Under the pieces are notes generated by a model, which did no database searches, was not told where the DNA came from, and saw nothing but the letters and a program-made list of their open reading frames with translations. The position numbers and the translations under genes were made by a program. From the NCBI GenBank assembly GCA_963756525.1, contig CAVWNR010000002.1, forward strand, positions 124,001 through 188,000: a stretch of DNA of 64,000 nucleotides, read 5' to 3'. This document shows positions 6,968 through 15,951 of the stretch, piece by piece. This DNA is from CAVWNR01 sp963756525. GTDB taxonomy: Bacteria; Actinomycetota; Actinomycetes; Mycobacteriales; Jatrophihabitantaceae. The first letter of the stretch is position 1, and the number at the start of each line of letters is the position of its first letter.

Positions 6968-8631
6968 GGCACCTCGCGGTCGCGCAGTTCCCGGCGCAGG
7001 ATCTTCCCGGTGGTCGTCTTGGGCAGCTCGCCGATGATCTCGATCGTGCGCGGGTACTTGTAGGCGGCCATCGACTGCTTGCAGTAGGCGATCAGCTCGT
7101 CCGGCGTGGCTGATGACCCGGCCTTGAGCGAGACGTAGGCCTTCACCGTCTCGCCGCGGTACGGATCCGGCACCCCGACGACGGCCGCCTCGCGCACGGC
7201 GGGATGGCCGTAGAGCACGTCCTCGACCTCGCGCGGCCAAACCTTGTAGCCCGCCGCGTTGATCATGTCCTTCTTCCGGTCGACCAGGTAGAACCAGCCG
7301 TCGGCGTCCATGAAGCCGACGTCGCCGGTCCGCAGCTCGCCGCCCGGCAGTGACGCCGCCGTGGCCTCCGGCTTGTTCCAGTAGCCGGGCACGACCTCCG
7401 GCCCGGACGTGGCGATCTCGCCAATCTCGCCGGCCGGCACCTCCTGGCCGTCGTCGTCGAGGATGCGCACCACGGTGTTGAACACCGGCACGCCGACCGA
7501 CAGCGCGCCCGAGCTGGAGTCGACCGGCGCCTTCGTGCCCAGCGGCACGGCGTGCGACGGCGAGTTCGTCTCGGTCAGGCCGTAGATGTTGTGGATGTAG
7601 ACGCCGGTCTGCGCCTCGAACTGGTCGGCCACCGCCGGGGCGATCGGCGCGCCGCCGGAGTAGACGACGCGCAGCGAGGAGAAGTCCTCGCGGGTCACGC
7701 CGACGACTCCGGAGAGCGCGATGAACACCGTGATCGAGCCGACGGTGAACGTGGGCCGGTGCTCGCGGATCGCGTCGAGCACCACCTCGGGATGGAACCG
7801 GTGCGCGATCACCAGCGGGCACGGCACCAGCAGCGCGACCGCGATGTGCCCGACCAGGCCGGTGATGTGGAACAGCGGTGCCACGCCCAGCACGCTGTCG
7901 TGGGGAGTGAGCCGCATCCAGTCGCGGTAGGTCTGCGCGTTGAACACCAGGTTGGCGTGGGTGTTCATCGCGCCCTTCGGCACGCCGGTAGTGCCGGACG
8001 TGTAGGTGAGGATCGCGACGTCGTCGCCGCGCCGGGTCACCGGCGGCGGCGCCTGCCCGGCGTGCTCGCCGACCAGCTCGTCGAGCTCGAGGGTGCCCTC
8101 GTGGCGCACCGGCTTGGTATCGGCGAACAGCCGGGCGTCGTCGCGCGTCTGCCCGTCCAGCGCCGAGCAGGTGACCACGATCGACACCGCCGTGCCGCCG
8201 TCGGCGATCACGTCGCGGGCCACGGCGCCGTAGAGGTCGTCCAGGCAGAGCAGCGCGCTCGCCCCCGAATCCGAGAGCAGGTACGCCAGCTCACGTGCCT
8301 TGTTCATCGGGTTGATCGCGACGGCGATGCCGCCCGCCTTCCACGCGGCGAGCAGCCCGACGACGAACGCCGGGTTGTTCTGCACGTAGATCGCCAGCCG
8401 GTCACCGGCTGCGAAGCCGTGCGCGAGCAGCCCGGCGGCGAGGGCGTCCGAGCGCTCGTCCAGCTCGGCCAGCGTCATCGTGCCGTCGAAGTAGCGGATG
8501 GCCGCAGCATCGGGCGCCCGCTTCACCGACGCGGCGAACAGGTCCAGCATCGACTCGTACTCTGGCGTGATGTCGGCCGGCAAGCCCTCGTTGTACCGGC
8601 CGAGCCACGGCCGCTCGCGGTAGCCGCTCAT
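6964..8631 (-). CDS. AMP-binding acyl-CoA synthetase
   Basis: A second adenylate-forming ligase, 555 residues, clearly different from the one it converges with. The signature is ILTYTSGTTGVPKGAMNTH, then NIYGLTETNSPSHA, RTGDVGFMDADGWFYLVDRKKDMI, and the catalytic-lysine motif LPKTTTGKILRREL. It resembles long-chain/aromatic acyl-CoA synthetases; the substrate is unknown. I set the start at the ATG at 8631 (MSGYRERPW), which overlaps the cyclase stop as ATGA. Any reading that fuses it to the upstream gene comes from a shadow frame. It probably forms a two-gene operon with the cyclase. Confidence 0.85.
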   Translation of the reverse strand: MSGYRERPWLGRYNEGLPADITPEYESMLDLFAASVKRAPDAAAIRYFDGTMTLAELDERSDALAAGLLAHGFAAGDRLAIYVQNNPAFVVGLLAAWKAGGIAVAINPMNKARELAYLLSDSGASALLCLDDLYGAVARDVIADGGTAVSIVVTCSALDGQTRDDARLFADTKPVRHEGTLELDELVGEHAGQAPPPVTRRGDDVAILTYTSGTTGVPKGAMNTHANLVFNAQTYRDWMRLTPHDSVLGVAPLFHITGLVGHIAVALLVPCPLVIAHRFHPEVVLDAIREHRPTFTVGSITVFIALSGVVGVTREDFSSLRVVYSGGAPIAPAVADQFEAQTGVYIHNIYGLTETNSPSHAVPLGTKAPVDSSSGALSVGVPVFNTVVRILDDDGQEVPAGEIGEIATSGPEVVPGYWNKPEATAASLPGGELRTGDVGFMDADGWFYLVDRKKDMINAAGYKVWPREVEDVLYGHPAVREAAVVGVPDPYRGETVKAYVSLKAGSSATPDELIAYCKQSMAAYKYPRTIEIIGELPKTTTGKILRRELRDREVP

Positions 8632-9587
8632 TTGACCGCGATCGGGTTGACGGGTGAGCCGCTCGCGCGGTGCACCTTCAACGGCGCGGCGGCGTAGAGG
8701 AAGGTGTATTGCCCGTCCTCGGCACAGCTCGCCGCGAGCTTCTCCAGGTCGCAGATCTCGGTGAGCGTCACCCCGAGGTTGCGCATCAAAGCGCAGTGCA
8801 GCGGCAGCGCCACTCCGCTGACCGGGTCGACGGTCACTTCGTTGGCGATGGTGTCGGTGACCAGGTTCGGGATCTCGTTGTCCTGGAACCACTGCACGAG
8901 CTCCGGCGAGTACGTGAGCCCTGGTTCGCAGAAGCCCTCGTAGAACGCCTGCCCCTGCTCGAAGAAGAGCTTGAGGAAGTTCGTGCGGATAACGAGGATG
9001 TCGCGCTGCTCGATGGTCACTGCCTGGGCCGCGGCGCACGCCTCGAGGTCCTCGTGGGTGAACGTCTCGGCCTTGTCGAGGCTCTCCTTCCCGCGGAAGC
9101 GCGCCATGTCCAGCAGCACACCGCGGCCCACGACGCCGCGTTCGGCGATCGGCGCGACGCTGGCCTTGTCCAGGCCGCCGACCGTGGTGCGCGCGTCGTA
9201 CCCGTTCCAGATCTTGCCGTCGTACCAGACGTGACCGAGCGCGTCGTACTGCGTCGAGCCTTGCAGAAACGCCTCGATCTTGTCGTCGGCGTAGTGCAGG
9301 CCGCCGGGGAACACCGGTGCGTCCGTGCCGTCCCAGCTCGCCTCGTCCAGCAGCATGGTGCGAGTAGCGGGCGCGCGACCCGGCCACACCGGGTCCCCTC
9401 GCGGATCGCCGATCATCCGCTGCAGCGTGAACACGATGCCGGTGCGCACCGCGGCGACGCCGCGCAGGACCTCCTCCGGCGTCAGGTAGTTCAGCGCGCC
9501 GACCTCGTCGTCGGGCCCCCATCGGTCCCAGTTCGTCGCAGCGTCGCGCAGGACTTCGCCCATGCTCGGAGCTTGTGCCTCGGTCAT
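8628..9587 (-). CDS. Cyclase-family (kynurenine-formamidase-like) hydrolase
   Basis: A 319-residue member of the metal-dependent cyclase/formamidase family (Cyclase superfamily). It contains WGPDDEVGALNYLTPEEVLRG near the N-terminus, YDALGHVWYDGKIWNG as the His-containing core, and IRTNFLKLFFEQG. Such proteins hydrolyse amides, esters or lactones and often appear in aromatic catabolic clusters. A link to the 2-aminobenzoate locus is inferred from position only. Its stop overlaps the start of the acyl-CoA synthetase, so both are likely co-transcribed. Confidence 0.78.
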   Translation of the reverse strand: MTEAQAPSMGEVLRDAATNWDRWGPDDEVGALNYLTPEEVLRGVAAVRTGIVFTLQRMIGDPRGDPVWPGRAPATRTMLLDEASWDGTDAPVFPGGLHYADDKIEAFLQGSTQYDALGHVWYDGKIWNGYDARTTVGGLDKASVAPIAERGVVGRGVLLDMARFRGKESLDKAETFTHEDLEACAAAQAVTIEQRDILVIRTNFLKLFFEQGQAFYEGFCEPGLTYSPELVQWFQDNEIPNLVTDTIANEVTVDPVSGVALPLHCALMRNLGVTLTEICDLEKLAASCAEDGQYTFLYAAAPLKVHRASGSPVNPIAVK

Positions 9588-9680
9588 CCGGCCGCTCCCG
9601 TCAGGTCGTCGACGAAACGTGCTGCCTCACGACCCATCGTTGCGAGTGCGGCCGACGACGGCAAGACCGAGGGCCTGTTC

Positions 9681-10118
9681 TCAGCGCTCCGGCTCGAGGA
9701 CGATGACGGGGATCTGCCGCTCGGTCTTCTTCTGGTACTCGGCGTAGTCGGGCCAGGCGGCGACGGCCCGCTGCCACCAGACGTCCTTCTCCGCGCCGAT
9801 GACCTCGCGCGCGACCATGTCCCGCTTCACCGGGCCGTCCTGCAACTCGACGTGCGGATGGGCGAGCACGTTGTGGTACCACTGTGGATGCGTCGGCGCG
9901 CCGCCGAGCGAGGCCACGATGGCGTAGCTGCCCTCGTGCTCGACACGCATCAGCGGGGACTTGCGCAGCTTGCCGCTATGCGCCCCCTTGGTGGTCAGCA
10001 GCACGACCGGCTTGCCCTGCATTGCCGTGCCCTCCGTGCCGCCCGATCTCTCGTAGCGGTCGACCTGATCGCGGACCCACTGGGCCGGGCTGGGCTCGTA
10101 TTCACCGTCGAGGGGCAT
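9681..10118 (-). CDS. Nitroreductase-family deazaflavin (F420)-dependent oxidoreductase
   Basis: A small 145-residue split-barrel protein of the Ddn-like family: VLLTTKGAHSGKLRKSPLMRVEHEG, then VASLGGAPTHPQWYHNVLAHPHVELQDG, then QIPVIVLEPE. This pattern is typical of actinobacterial proteins that use cofactor F420H2. The ATG at 10118 gives the usual MPLDGEYEPSPAQWVRDQVDRYE start; longer versions would overlap the upstream dehydrogenase. It lies 4 nt after that gene, suggesting co-transcription. The natural substrate is unknown. The 93 nt between it and the cyclase show no gene. Confidence 0.83.
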   Translation of the reverse strand: MPLDGEYEPSPAQWVRDQVDRYERSGGTEGTAMQGKPVVLLTTKGAHSGKLRKSPLMRVEHEGSYAIVASLGGAPTHPQWYHNVLAHPHVELQDGPVKRDMVAREVIGAEKDVWWQRAVAAWPDYAEYQKKTERQIPVIVLEPER

Positions 10119-10122
10119 GCGG

Positions 10123-11130
10123 TCATCCAATCTGGTAGCGCGGGCGGGGCGCGAAGCCTGCCGCACGGTAACAGTCGTCGATCAGCCGCATGGTGGCGAC
10201 CGCGTCGTCAGGCCCGATCGGCAGCGGCGTGCCGTCGCGCACCGCGGCGGCGAACGCGTCGAGCTGGTAGGCGTAGGACGTCCTGGTGCCGAGACGTTCG
10301 ACGCGTTCACCGGACGGCAGGTTGACCACCAGCCGATCGTCGCGCTGGGGCTTGACGTAGCTCGGTGCGGTCAGTTCGCCGCGGCTGCCCACGATGCGCA
10401 GCGTCGCTTGCTCGCCGGCTCCGGCCATGTTGCAGCGCGCCGAACCTGTCGCCCCGTTGGGGAACTCGAGCTCGGCGTCCAGCCACTCGTCGACTCCTGG
10501 CAGCCCGGCGCGCTCGCCTCCCCGAGCGCCGAGCAGCCGTGGCACCCCGCCGCCCCACGGCGCCAGCATCCGGTGCGCGTGCAGGTTGTAACAGCCGAGG
10601 TCCATCAACGCGCCGCCGGCCAGCCGCAGCGACCAGCGCGGGTCGCCCTGGCGCGGCGGGGGGCTCGTGAACGATGCCTCGACCCGCTGCAGGTCGCCGA
10701 GTTCGCCGGATTCGAGGAGCTCGCAGACTCGTTGAAACAGCGGGTGGAACAGGTAGTGGAATCCCTCGAGGACCGCCAGCCGCGGCCGGGCGAGCGTGGC
10801 GTCGCGGACCTCGGCGGCCTCGTCGGCATTGCTCGCCGACGGCTTCTCGGTGAGCACGTGCTTTCCCGCCTCGATCGCGGCAATGTTCCACGGTGCGTGC
10901 AGCGCATTTGCGAGCGGGTTGTAGACGACGTCGATCTCCGGGTCGGCGATGAGGTCGGCGTAGGAGTCGTGCACCCCGGCGATGCCGTGCGCCGCGGCGA
11001 ACGACTCGGCCCGGGCGCGGTCGCGCGCGGCCACCGCGACCAGCAGGTGCCCGCGCTCCCGGGCGGGCGCGACCATGGATCGGTCGGCGATCCGGGCGGC
11101 GCCCAGGATGCCGATGCGGAGTGGTTCCAT
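10123..11130 (-). CDS. Gfo/Idh/MocA family oxidoreductase
   Basis: A 335-residue NAD(P)-dependent dehydrogenase. The Rossmann start is RIGILGAARIAD, followed by the family marks VVYNPLANALHAPWNIAAIEAGKHVLTEKP and, in the C-terminal domain, GGALMDLGCYNLHAHRMLAPW with the expected Asp-x-x-x-Tyr/His substrate-site pattern. It probably acts on a sugar, cyclitol or related polyol. The ATG at 11130 matches the family N-terminus. It is divergent from a LacI-family regulator across 117 nt, which suggests that regulator controls it. Confidence 0.85.
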   Translation of the reverse strand: MEPLRIGILGAARIADRSMVAPARERGHLLVAVAARDRARAESFAAAHGIAGVHDSYADLIADPEIDVVYNPLANALHAPWNIAAIEAGKHVLTEKPSASNADEAAEVRDATLARPRLAVLEGFHYLFHPLFQRVCELLESGELGDLQRVEASFTSPPPRQGDPRWSLRLAGGALMDLGCYNLHAHRMLAPWGGGVPRLLGARGGERAGLPGVDEWLDAELEFPNGATGSARCNMAGAGEQATLRIVGSRGELTAPSYVKPQRDDRLVVNLPSGERVERLGTRTSYAYQLDAFAAAVRDGTPLPIGPDDAVATMRLIDDCYRAAGFAPRPRYQIG

Positions 11131-11247
11131 GCCCGCCGAGTCTGCCGCATTGCCTGACATCGCTGTCTGGTCGGGCCGGCGTGGCCTATCCTTTGCGATC
11201 AAGAGCGCTGACGGACAGCCGGGCAGTACGGGGGATAACGGTGTCAG

Positions 11248-12282
11248 ATGAAGCGTGAACGCGGGCGACCCAGCCGCCCGACGCTGCGGCAGGTGGCCGC
11301 ACTCTCCGGGGTGAGCCTGAAGACGGCGTCGCGCGTCCTCAACGGGGAGCCGTACGTGTCGACGGCGACCGCCGCGAAGGTGCAGGCGGCCGCCACGCAA
11401 CTGGGCTTTCGGCTGAACGCTATCGCGCGCGACCTGCGCGCCGGCGCCCGTTCGCCGTCGGTGGGGCTGATCATCGGGGACCTGGCCAACCCCTTCTACT
11501 CGCGGATCGCGCGCGGCGCCGAGCGGCGGCTTCGTCCGGAAGGCTTGCGGCTGATCACCGCCAGCACCGACGAGGATCCCTCGCTCGAGCAGACGCTGGT
11601 CACCGACATGCTCGAACGGCGGGTCAGCGCACTGCTGGTGGTCACCAGTGCCGCGGAGCACGCTTACCTCGACGGCGAGCGCCGGCTCGGCACGCCGATC
11701 GCCTTCCTCGACCGGCCGCCGCAGGACGTCGTCGCCGACACCATCGTGCTCGACAACGCCGGCGGTGTCCGTCAGGCCGTCGAGCACTTGCTGCGGCAGC
11801 GCCATCGCCGAATCGGGCTGGTCGGCGACCTGAGCCGGCTCTCCACCCATCGCGAGCGGGTCGCCGCGTTCGAGTCCGCGATGACCGCGGCCGGCATCGA
11901 CAACTGGCGCCGCTACGTCCGTTCGGATTCCCATGACGTCGACGCCGCCGAGCGGGCGGTGCGCGAGCTCATTGCCCTGCGACCCGCCCCGACCGCCCTG
12001 CTCACGACGAACAACCGCATCACGACCGGCGCCCTGCGCGCCCTTCGCGACGTCGCCGAGCCGCCGGCGCTGGTCGGCTTCGACGACTTCGACCTCGCGG
12101 ACGTGCTCGGCGTCACCGTGGTCGCGCACGACCCAGAGCGGATGGGTGAGCTGGGCGCCGAGCTGATCCTGGGCCGGCTCGCGGGCGACGAGGGACCGGC
12201 CCGTCGTGTACTGCTGCCGACCGCGCTGGTCGTGCGCGGCTCGGGCGAGCGGCGCCGCCGCTCGCGGCCATCTTCGTCGTGA
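11248..12282 (+). CDS. LacI-family transcriptional regulator
   Basis: 344 residues. An N-terminal LacI helix-turn-helix (TLRQVAALSGVSLKTASRVLNGEPYVS) precedes a periplasmic-binding-protein-like sensor domain (VGLIIGDLANPFYSRIARGAERRL, FLDRPPQDVVADTIVLDNAGG, IGLVGD). It likely represses the divergent oxidoreductase gene in the absence of a sugar-type ligand. The last codons (three serines and the stop) lie inside a long perfect inverted repeat at 12275-12329, which is unusual. Confidence 0.9.
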   Translation: MKRERGRPSRPTLRQVAALSGVSLKTASRVLNGEPYVSTATAAKVQAAATQLGFRLNAIARDLRAGARSPSVGLIIGDLANPFYSRIARGAERRLRPEGLRLITASTDEDPSLEQTLVTDMLERRVSALLVVTSAAEHAYLDGERRLGTPIAFLDRPPQDVVADTIVLDNAGGVRQAVEHLLRQRHRRIGLVGDLSRLSTHRERVAAFESAMTAAGIDNWRRYVRSDSHDVDAAERAVRELIALRPAPTALLTTNNRITTGALRALRDVAEPPALVGFDDFDLADVLGVTVVAHDPERMGELGAELILGRLAGDEGPARRVLLPTALVVRGSGERRRRSRPSSS

Positions 12283-12329
12283 TCATGTTCTTTGTGCAGG
12301 ATTCCTGCACAAAGAACATGATCACGACG
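12275..12329. repeat. 55-bp near-perfect palindrome at the end of the lacI-family gene
   Basis: Arms of 27 bp (12275-12301 and 12303-12329) are perfectly complementary around a single central base; the core reads ATCATGTTCTTTGTGCAGGA. It covers the LacI stop codon and lies before a convergent gene. No U-run follows on either strand, so it is not a textbook intrinsic terminator, although it could still stop transcription in both directions. It is unrelated in sequence to the 49-bp family. Confidence 0.8.
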
Positions 12330-12365
12330 TGTGGACGTGGGCGTGGCAGCGACGGCTGCTGACGC

Positions 12366-12848
12366 TCAGTTGCTGCCGAGCTCCGCGGCCAGCTCCTTCT
12401 CGTCCTGGTCGGAGAGCGACGTCTTGAGGATCGTCCCGCCGAACGGCTGCATCGCGCTGGCGAACTTGTCTTCGGTGATCTTGGAAGCCATGATCACCAC
12501 AGCGGAATGCCCGGGGCTGAGCAGGTCGTGCACCTGGGCCCGGAACTGCGCGTTGACGCCGGACTTGTTCAGCGAGCCGAACAGCGCACCTATCGCCCCG
12601 CCGAGGATCGCCATCCCGGGCACGAAGAACAGCAGCCCGAGCAGCAACCCCCACAACGCGCCGGCGGCGGCCGAGGCCCCGACGATCCGTTGCGGTGTGT
12701 CGACATGGGTCTTGCCGTCGGCGTCGACGTTGACGATCGCGAGGCCACGCAGATCGACGACGAAGTCCTGCTGGAGTCTGAGGACCTCGTCATACGCGCG
12801 TCTGGCGCTCGCGGTGTCGTCGTAACCGATGACGATCAGTTCGGACAT
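12366..12848 (-). CDS. DUF1269 membrane-associated protein
   Basis: 160 residues, matching the DUF1269 family in length and layout. The N-terminus ELIVIGYDDTASARRAYDEVLRL is followed by a glycine-rich hydrophobic hairpin (residues about 60-92, GALWGLLLGLLFFVPGMAILGGAIGALFG), then a soluble C-terminal domain with LSPGHSAVVIMAS. The function of the family is unknown. It appears monocistronic. Confidence 0.82.
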   Translation of the reverse strand: MSELIVIGYDDTASARRAYDEVLRLQQDFVVDLRGLAIVNVDADGKTHVDTPQRIVGASAAAGALWGLLLGLLFFVPGMAILGGAIGALFGSLNKSGVNAQFRAQVHDLLSPGHSAVVIMASKITEDKFASAMQPFGGTILKTSLSDQDEKELAAELGSN

Positions 12849-12906
12849 TCGGCGGCTCCTTCGCTCGGCATCGCACCGATCCTAGTGCCCTGTGCCGCGC
12901 GCACGC

Positions 12907-14619
12907 TCAGTCGCAGGCCGCCATGCTGGCCGCGGTCTGCGTCCGCGAGCACCACGCGGGCAGCTGGGCCAGCAGGTTGCGGTCGTAGACGAGCACGACC
13001 GCTGAGCGGCCCGGGCCGCTCGGCAGGGCCGCCCGCTCGACCGGCGGCCCGAACTGGGTGACCGCTTCGGCCACGGTGCCGAATCCCGGGGCGTGCAGGT
13101 CGATCACGACGAATCGCGCGTCGTGCCGTCGCGGGTCGTACCAGTCCGTCCGGGCCTCAGAGCGGTAGGCCATGATCCGCGACCCGGCAGTGACCGGTGC
13201 GACGCGGATGGCGCCGCCGGTGTCCAGAGTGATCGTGCTGGCCGTCCAGTAACCGCCGATTCCGTAGTTCAGCTGGCGCGTGGACAGCCACTGCGCTACC
13301 CGCTGCCCGGCAGGCGGCTGCGCCGGCTGGACGGCCTGGCGAACGAACGCGACTGCGAGCAACGCCGCGACGGCGATGCAGCCGGCCCCGGCGAACGCGC
13401 GGGCAGCGCGCGCTCTCGGACGCACCCGTTCGCGGTGATCACGGATCCAGACCCGGGCTGTCAGCACGGCGGCGAGCGGCAGCACGGGCGCGACTTCACG
13501 CGCGGATCGCACGTCGAAGGAAAGCGCCGATACGACGAACGCGACAAGGTTCACGACGATCCCGGCCGCCAGCAGCTCCGCCGACCGCTCGGCCCGCCCG
13601 CACAGGGCCCGCGCCACAGTGAGCACGACCGCGCCAGCGGCCAGGGCAACGCCGAGGAGATGCAGCCCGCCGACCGTACGCTCAAACGGTCCGTGCAGCG
13701 TCGGGAAGTACCCGCCGAAGAGGACCGCGATCGACTCGCCGGCGATCGTCAGGTGGCGGCCCAACTGGTCCGGTGCGGCAAGGCTGCCGTTCATCGGCTG
13801 CGTCGCGAAGCCTCCGGCCAGCCGGATCAGCCACTGCACACCTCGGGCGGCGAGCACGGACGCCGACGCGGCCACGACAAGCCTGGCGTCCAGGCCGCGC
13901 CAGGACCCTGGCCGCCAGCGGCCGGCGACGCCGAGCCGGGCCATCCCCACCACGGCAAGCGGCACGGCGCCGAGCAGGATCACCAGCGGGTCGGCGATGA
14001 TCCCCCAGGCCAGCAGGGCCGCGATGACGAATGGCAGCGCGCGGCCGGGCTCGCACGGCCTCCCCGCCCGGTCGGTGGTGGCCCGGTCGAGTACCAGCCA
14101 GGTCAGCAGCACCGGCACCGCGGTGCCGGTGTGGTCGGGGTCGCTGAGCAGGGTGCCCACCCCGAGCCCAGGCGCGGGCACCAGCACGATCGCCACCGCG
14201 AGCGCCACCCGGGCCGCCGCCGGCACACCGGTCACGCGGCCCTTGGCGAGCAACGCGACCAGCACCACGATCAACGTGTAGGTCAGCGCGGCACCGACGG
14301 GAAGCACGTCCGGCCGAAGCCCGATGATCGACTCGAGGAACGCCTGCTCCACCAATTCGGTGCCGTAGAACGAGACGTCGGTGGTCGTCCAACCGTGCAG
14401 CAGCAGATTGCCGTGCAGCATGTCCCACGCCTGCAGCGTGTTGCTCGCGCCGTCGGCGTTCGTACCCACCGACCGCGCGATCGCCAGATAGCCGAGGAAC
14501 AGGCCGACGACAGCGGCTGCGGCTACGAGCGCCGTCGCCGCGACGGCGAGTGGGGCCGCGCGCCGCGGGGCCGCCGCCTGCTGTGAACGATCGAGTGTCT
14601 GCGGACGGTGGCTCATCAT
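12907..14619 (-). CDS. Large polytopic membrane protein, GT-C-like
   Basis: A 570-residue integral membrane protein with about ten hydrophobic helices starting at LAVAATALVAAAAVVGLFLGYLA and a C-terminal extracytoplasmic region of about 130 residues. The large loop after the first helix (GASNTLQAWDMLHGN) and the overall layout resemble polytopic glycosyltransferase C-type proteins of actinobacteria, but I see no decisive catalytic motif, so this is only a structural resemblance. It stands alone between a convergent neighbour and the divergent protease gene. Confidence 0.6.
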   Translation of the reverse strand: MMSHRPQTLDRSQQAAAPRRAAPLAVAATALVAAAAVVGLFLGYLAIARSVGTNADGASNTLQAWDMLHGNLLLHGWTTTDVSFYGTELVEQAFLESIIGLRPDVLPVGAALTYTLIVVLVALLAKGRVTGVPAAARVALAVAIVLVPAPGLGVGTLLSDPDHTGTAVPVLLTWLVLDRATTDRAGRPCEPGRALPFVIAALLAWGIIADPLVILLGAVPLAVVGMARLGVAGRWRPGSWRGLDARLVVAASASVLAARGVQWLIRLAGGFATQPMNGSLAAPDQLGRHLTIAGESIAVLFGGYFPTLHGPFERTVGGLHLLGVALAAGAVVLTVARALCGRAERSAELLAAGIVVNLVAFVVSALSFDVRSAREVAPVLPLAAVLTARVWIRDHRERVRPRARAARAFAGAGCIAVAALLAVAFVRQAVQPAQPPAGQRVAQWLSTRQLNYGIGGYWTASTITLDTGGAIRVAPVTAGSRIMAYRSEARTDWYDPRRHDARFVVIDLHAPGFGTVAEAVTQFGPPVERAALPSGPGRSAVVLVYDRNLLAQLPAWCSRTQTAASMAACD

Positions 14620-14771
14620 GGCGGGTCCAGTCTGCCCGCCACCCCGCAGGGACTACCGCGGCACGACCGGTGGGATGCACCCCGATTGATCGGGTCATGC
14701 TCCGCGGGCGGTGCGGCCAAGTGCAGGTACGCGGGAGAGTACGCACGTCAACCGTCGCTGAGGAGCGTGCC

Positions 14772-15935
14772 ATGGCTGAGACGCAGGATTCGGGTGCGGC
14801 CGCGGGCGCCGGCGGTCCGGAAGCGGTCGGTGCCACCGGTACCGGGCCGGTCCCGCCCGGACCCCGGAGCTCGAGCCGGCGGCTGTGGTGGTGGGTGGCC
14901 GGCGGCGCGGCCGCGCTGCTGGTCGCAGGCGTCATCGGCGGGGTGATCGGCGCCCAGACATCCGGCGGGGTCAGCTCGAGCCACGTCGCGGCGGTCGGGT
15001 GCACCACCACGACCGTGGCGAACCGGGTGCTCCCGTCGGTGGTGACCCTGTCGGTCAAGGGTTCGTCGGGCACGAGCAGCGGGTCGGGCGAGGTGCTCCG
15101 CTCGGACGGCTACATCCTGACCAACGACCACGTGATCTCCTCGGCGGCGAGCGGCGGCGGCGTCGAGGCGATCTTCAGCGACGGGCGGAGCGCGCCGGCG
15201 ACCATCACCGGGCGGGTGCCGCAGCTGGACCTTGCCGTGGTGAAGGTGTCCGGCGAGTCCAAGCTGTCGACGATCACCACCGGCAGCTCGCAAGCCCTGC
15301 AGGTCGGCCAGCCGGTGGTCGCCCTGGGAGCGCCGCTCGGGCTCTCCGGAACGGTGACCGCGGGGATCGTCTCCGCCCTGGGCCGGGACGTGCCGGTGCC
15401 GGCCGAGGGCGGCACCACGGCGCTGCTGCCCGGTGCCATCCAGACCGACGCGGCGATCAACCCGGGGAACTCCGGCGGCCCGCTGGTCGACTGCAACGGC
15501 CGCCTGGTGGGCGTGAACACCGCGATCGCCACGGTGCCCAACGCGGCTGGCCAGTCCGGCGGCGGCAGCGTCGGCATCGGGTTCGCGATCCCGGTCGACC
15601 TCGCCACGATCGTCGCCGACCAGCTCATCTCCACCGGCCGGTTCACCCCGCCGTACTTCGGCGCAACAACGCTGCCCATCCCACCCGCTTTGGCTGCCCG
15701 CTTCGGCGTCTCCAGCGGGCTCTACGTCCAGGCGGTGACCAGCGGCGGCCCGGCGGCGAGCGCGGGCCTCGCCCCCGGCGACGTGATCACCCACGTCGAC
15801 GGCCAGGACGTCGGCGGCCCGGACGGCGTCTACCGGGTGATCCTCACCAAGCACCCCGGCGACAAGGTGAGCGTCGAGTACGTCCGCGACGGCAAGACGG
15901 CGAGCACCACCGTCACGCTCGGCAGCAGGTCATGA
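14772..15935 (+). CDS. HtrA-like trypsin-family serine protease with PDZ domain
   Basis: 387 residues. A Pro/Gly-rich cytoplasmic tail is followed by one membrane helix at about residues 38-60 and an extracytoplasmic trypsin fold with His120 (TNDHVI), Asp153 (QLDLAVV) and Ser234 (NPGNSGGPL). A PDZ domain follows (GLYVQAVTSGGPAASAGLAPGDVI). This is the normal layout of actinobacterial PepD/HtrA proteins, which degrade or refold damaged exported proteins. The ATG at 14772 has AGGAG at 14761-14765; upstream in-frame starts lack such a site. The domain holds two cysteines (VGCTT and VDCNG). Confidence 0.9.
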   Translation: MAETQDSGAAAGAGGPEAVGATGTGPVPPGPRSSSRRLWWWVAGGAAALLVAGVIGGVIGAQTSGGVSSSHVAAVGCTTTTVANRVLPSVVTLSVKGSSGTSSGSGEVLRSDGYILTNDHVISSAASGGGVEAIFSDGRSAPATITGRVPQLDLAVVKVSGESKLSTITTGSSQALQVGQPVVALGAPLGLSGTVTAGIVSALGRDVPVPAEGGTTALLPGAIQTDAAINPGNSGGPLVDCNGRLVGVNTAIATVPNAAGQSGGGSVGIGFAIPVDLATIVADQLISTGRFTPPYFGATTLPIPPALAARFGVSSGLYVQAVTSGGPAASAGLAPGDVITHVDGQDVGGPDGVYRVILTKHPGDKVSVEYVRDGKTASTTVTLGSRS

Positions 15936-15951
15936 CCGGCCACCGGACGCG

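Noticed and set aside
6964..9522. An 852-codon frame apparently joining the acyl-CoA synthetase to an N-terminal extension
   Set aside because: The extension is a shadow of the cyclase gene in another frame; the ATGA overlap at 8628-8631 marks the real boundary.
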